Shown: positions 63,801-64,000 of the stretch, piece after piece
How positions within the stretch are numbered: the stretch's first letter is position 1
Layout of the letters: every line of letters begins with the position of its first letter
Origin: Flaccisagitta enflata
Taxonomy: Eukaryota; Chaetognatha; Sagittoidea; Aphragmophora
Direction of reading: 5' to 3'
Assembly: GCA_965153355.1 (NCBI GenBank)
Contig: OZ231126.1
Span: 47,616,001-47,680,000 of the forward strand
DNA length: 64,000 nucleotides
Notes under the pieces: model-generated
The model's database searches: none
Told to the model about the DNA's origin: nothing
The model's input: only the letters and a program-made list of their open reading frames with translations
Translations under genes and position numbers: made by a program

Positions 63801-64000
63801 ATGGCCATATGCAATCGGGCCATCCTTGCTTTCAAAGGGCCATTTCAAGACTAGAAAAATTCGCCATTTGGCCAGGCATGTCCAAACAACTCGCCCATTA
63901 CATCAATAACTGCGCAGAATGCCAAGGCTTCAGGCGGAAGGTGCCGAGTATGATGGCACCCATTCAAGCTCAAACAGCATCGGCCCCACTGGAATTCGTC
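60797..64000 (+). CDS. Pol polyprotein (PR-RT-RNase H-integrase) of the gypsy-type element, 3' incomplete
   Basis: Open for 1068 codons to the window edge in the -1 frame relative to gag; the frame opens after TGA at 60794. Order: aspartic protease (CLIDTGAGPSCI); a Pro/Thr-rich linker; reverse transcriptase (WRYCVDLRKIN, SSLDLLKAYYQIPV, and GYLDDILIA with catalytic YLDD at 62606-62617); RNase H (FILKTDASKVAMGAVLAQ, REFWAVVASVRHF, VVDHKPLLAW); DALSRHP connection; and the integrase HHCC zinc finger (HGHMQSGH ... CAECQG) near 63800-63925, ending at the start of the integrase core. PR-RT-RH-IN order defines Ty3/gypsy. No internal stop or frameshift was seen, so the visible part may be recently active. 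Envelope or 3' LTR, if any, lie outside. Confidence 0.93.

Overview
The window looks like nuclear DNA of an invertebrate animal. It has intron-rich metazoan genes with GT-AG splice sites (plus one GC-AG intron), very dense microsatellites ((CA)n, (GA)n, (GTT)n, (GAT)n), many small inverted-repeat transposons and a Ty3/gypsy-type retrotransposon. The lineage cannot be named from the sequence alone.

Layout. Positions 1-16529 (+) hold a 5'-incomplete SLC3-family gene (4F2hc/rBAT-like heavy chain of amino-acid transporters) in nine exons. Its seventh intron contains, on the opposite strand, an intronless F-box/beta-propeller gene (10303-12303) and a decayed copy of that gene's 3' end (about 14872-15065). 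Tail-to-tail with SLC3 lies a 12-exon SLC29A4/ENT4-like monoamine or nucleoside transporter gene on the minus strand (CDS 53206 down to 18532). Its 27.5 kb eighth intron contains, on the plus strand, a secreted cysteine-rich protein gene (26315-29197) with chitin-binding-like and thyroglobulin type-1 domains. From about 57.4 kb to the end is a gypsy-type element: leader, gag (59226-60833) and pol (60797 to beyond 64000) in the -1 frame.

Non-genic sequence. The introns are a nest of mobile elements. (1) A 5451-bp element (34791-40241) has about 520-bp terminal inverted repeats, a perfect 8-bp target duplication (GTACTCAC) and a decayed ORF; its ends look hAT-like. (2) A dispersed family has a 5' hairpin, a (GTCY)n tract, a 3' hairpin and a terminal TTGTT. 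Its hairpin stems differ between copies with compensatory changes, and the 5' arm recurs inverted near the 3' end. This is the architecture of Helentron-derived HINE/mini-me-like elements. (3) About ten elements share inverted ends around a 21-bp minisatellite core. (4) Several smaller foldback or MITE-like elements are present, some nested in each other.

How the genes relate. The two large genes are both membrane-transport proteins but nothing shows co-regulation; they are simply convergent neighbours. The two nested genes lie antisense to their hosts. Many long open frames in the window are translations of simple repeats and were not annotated.
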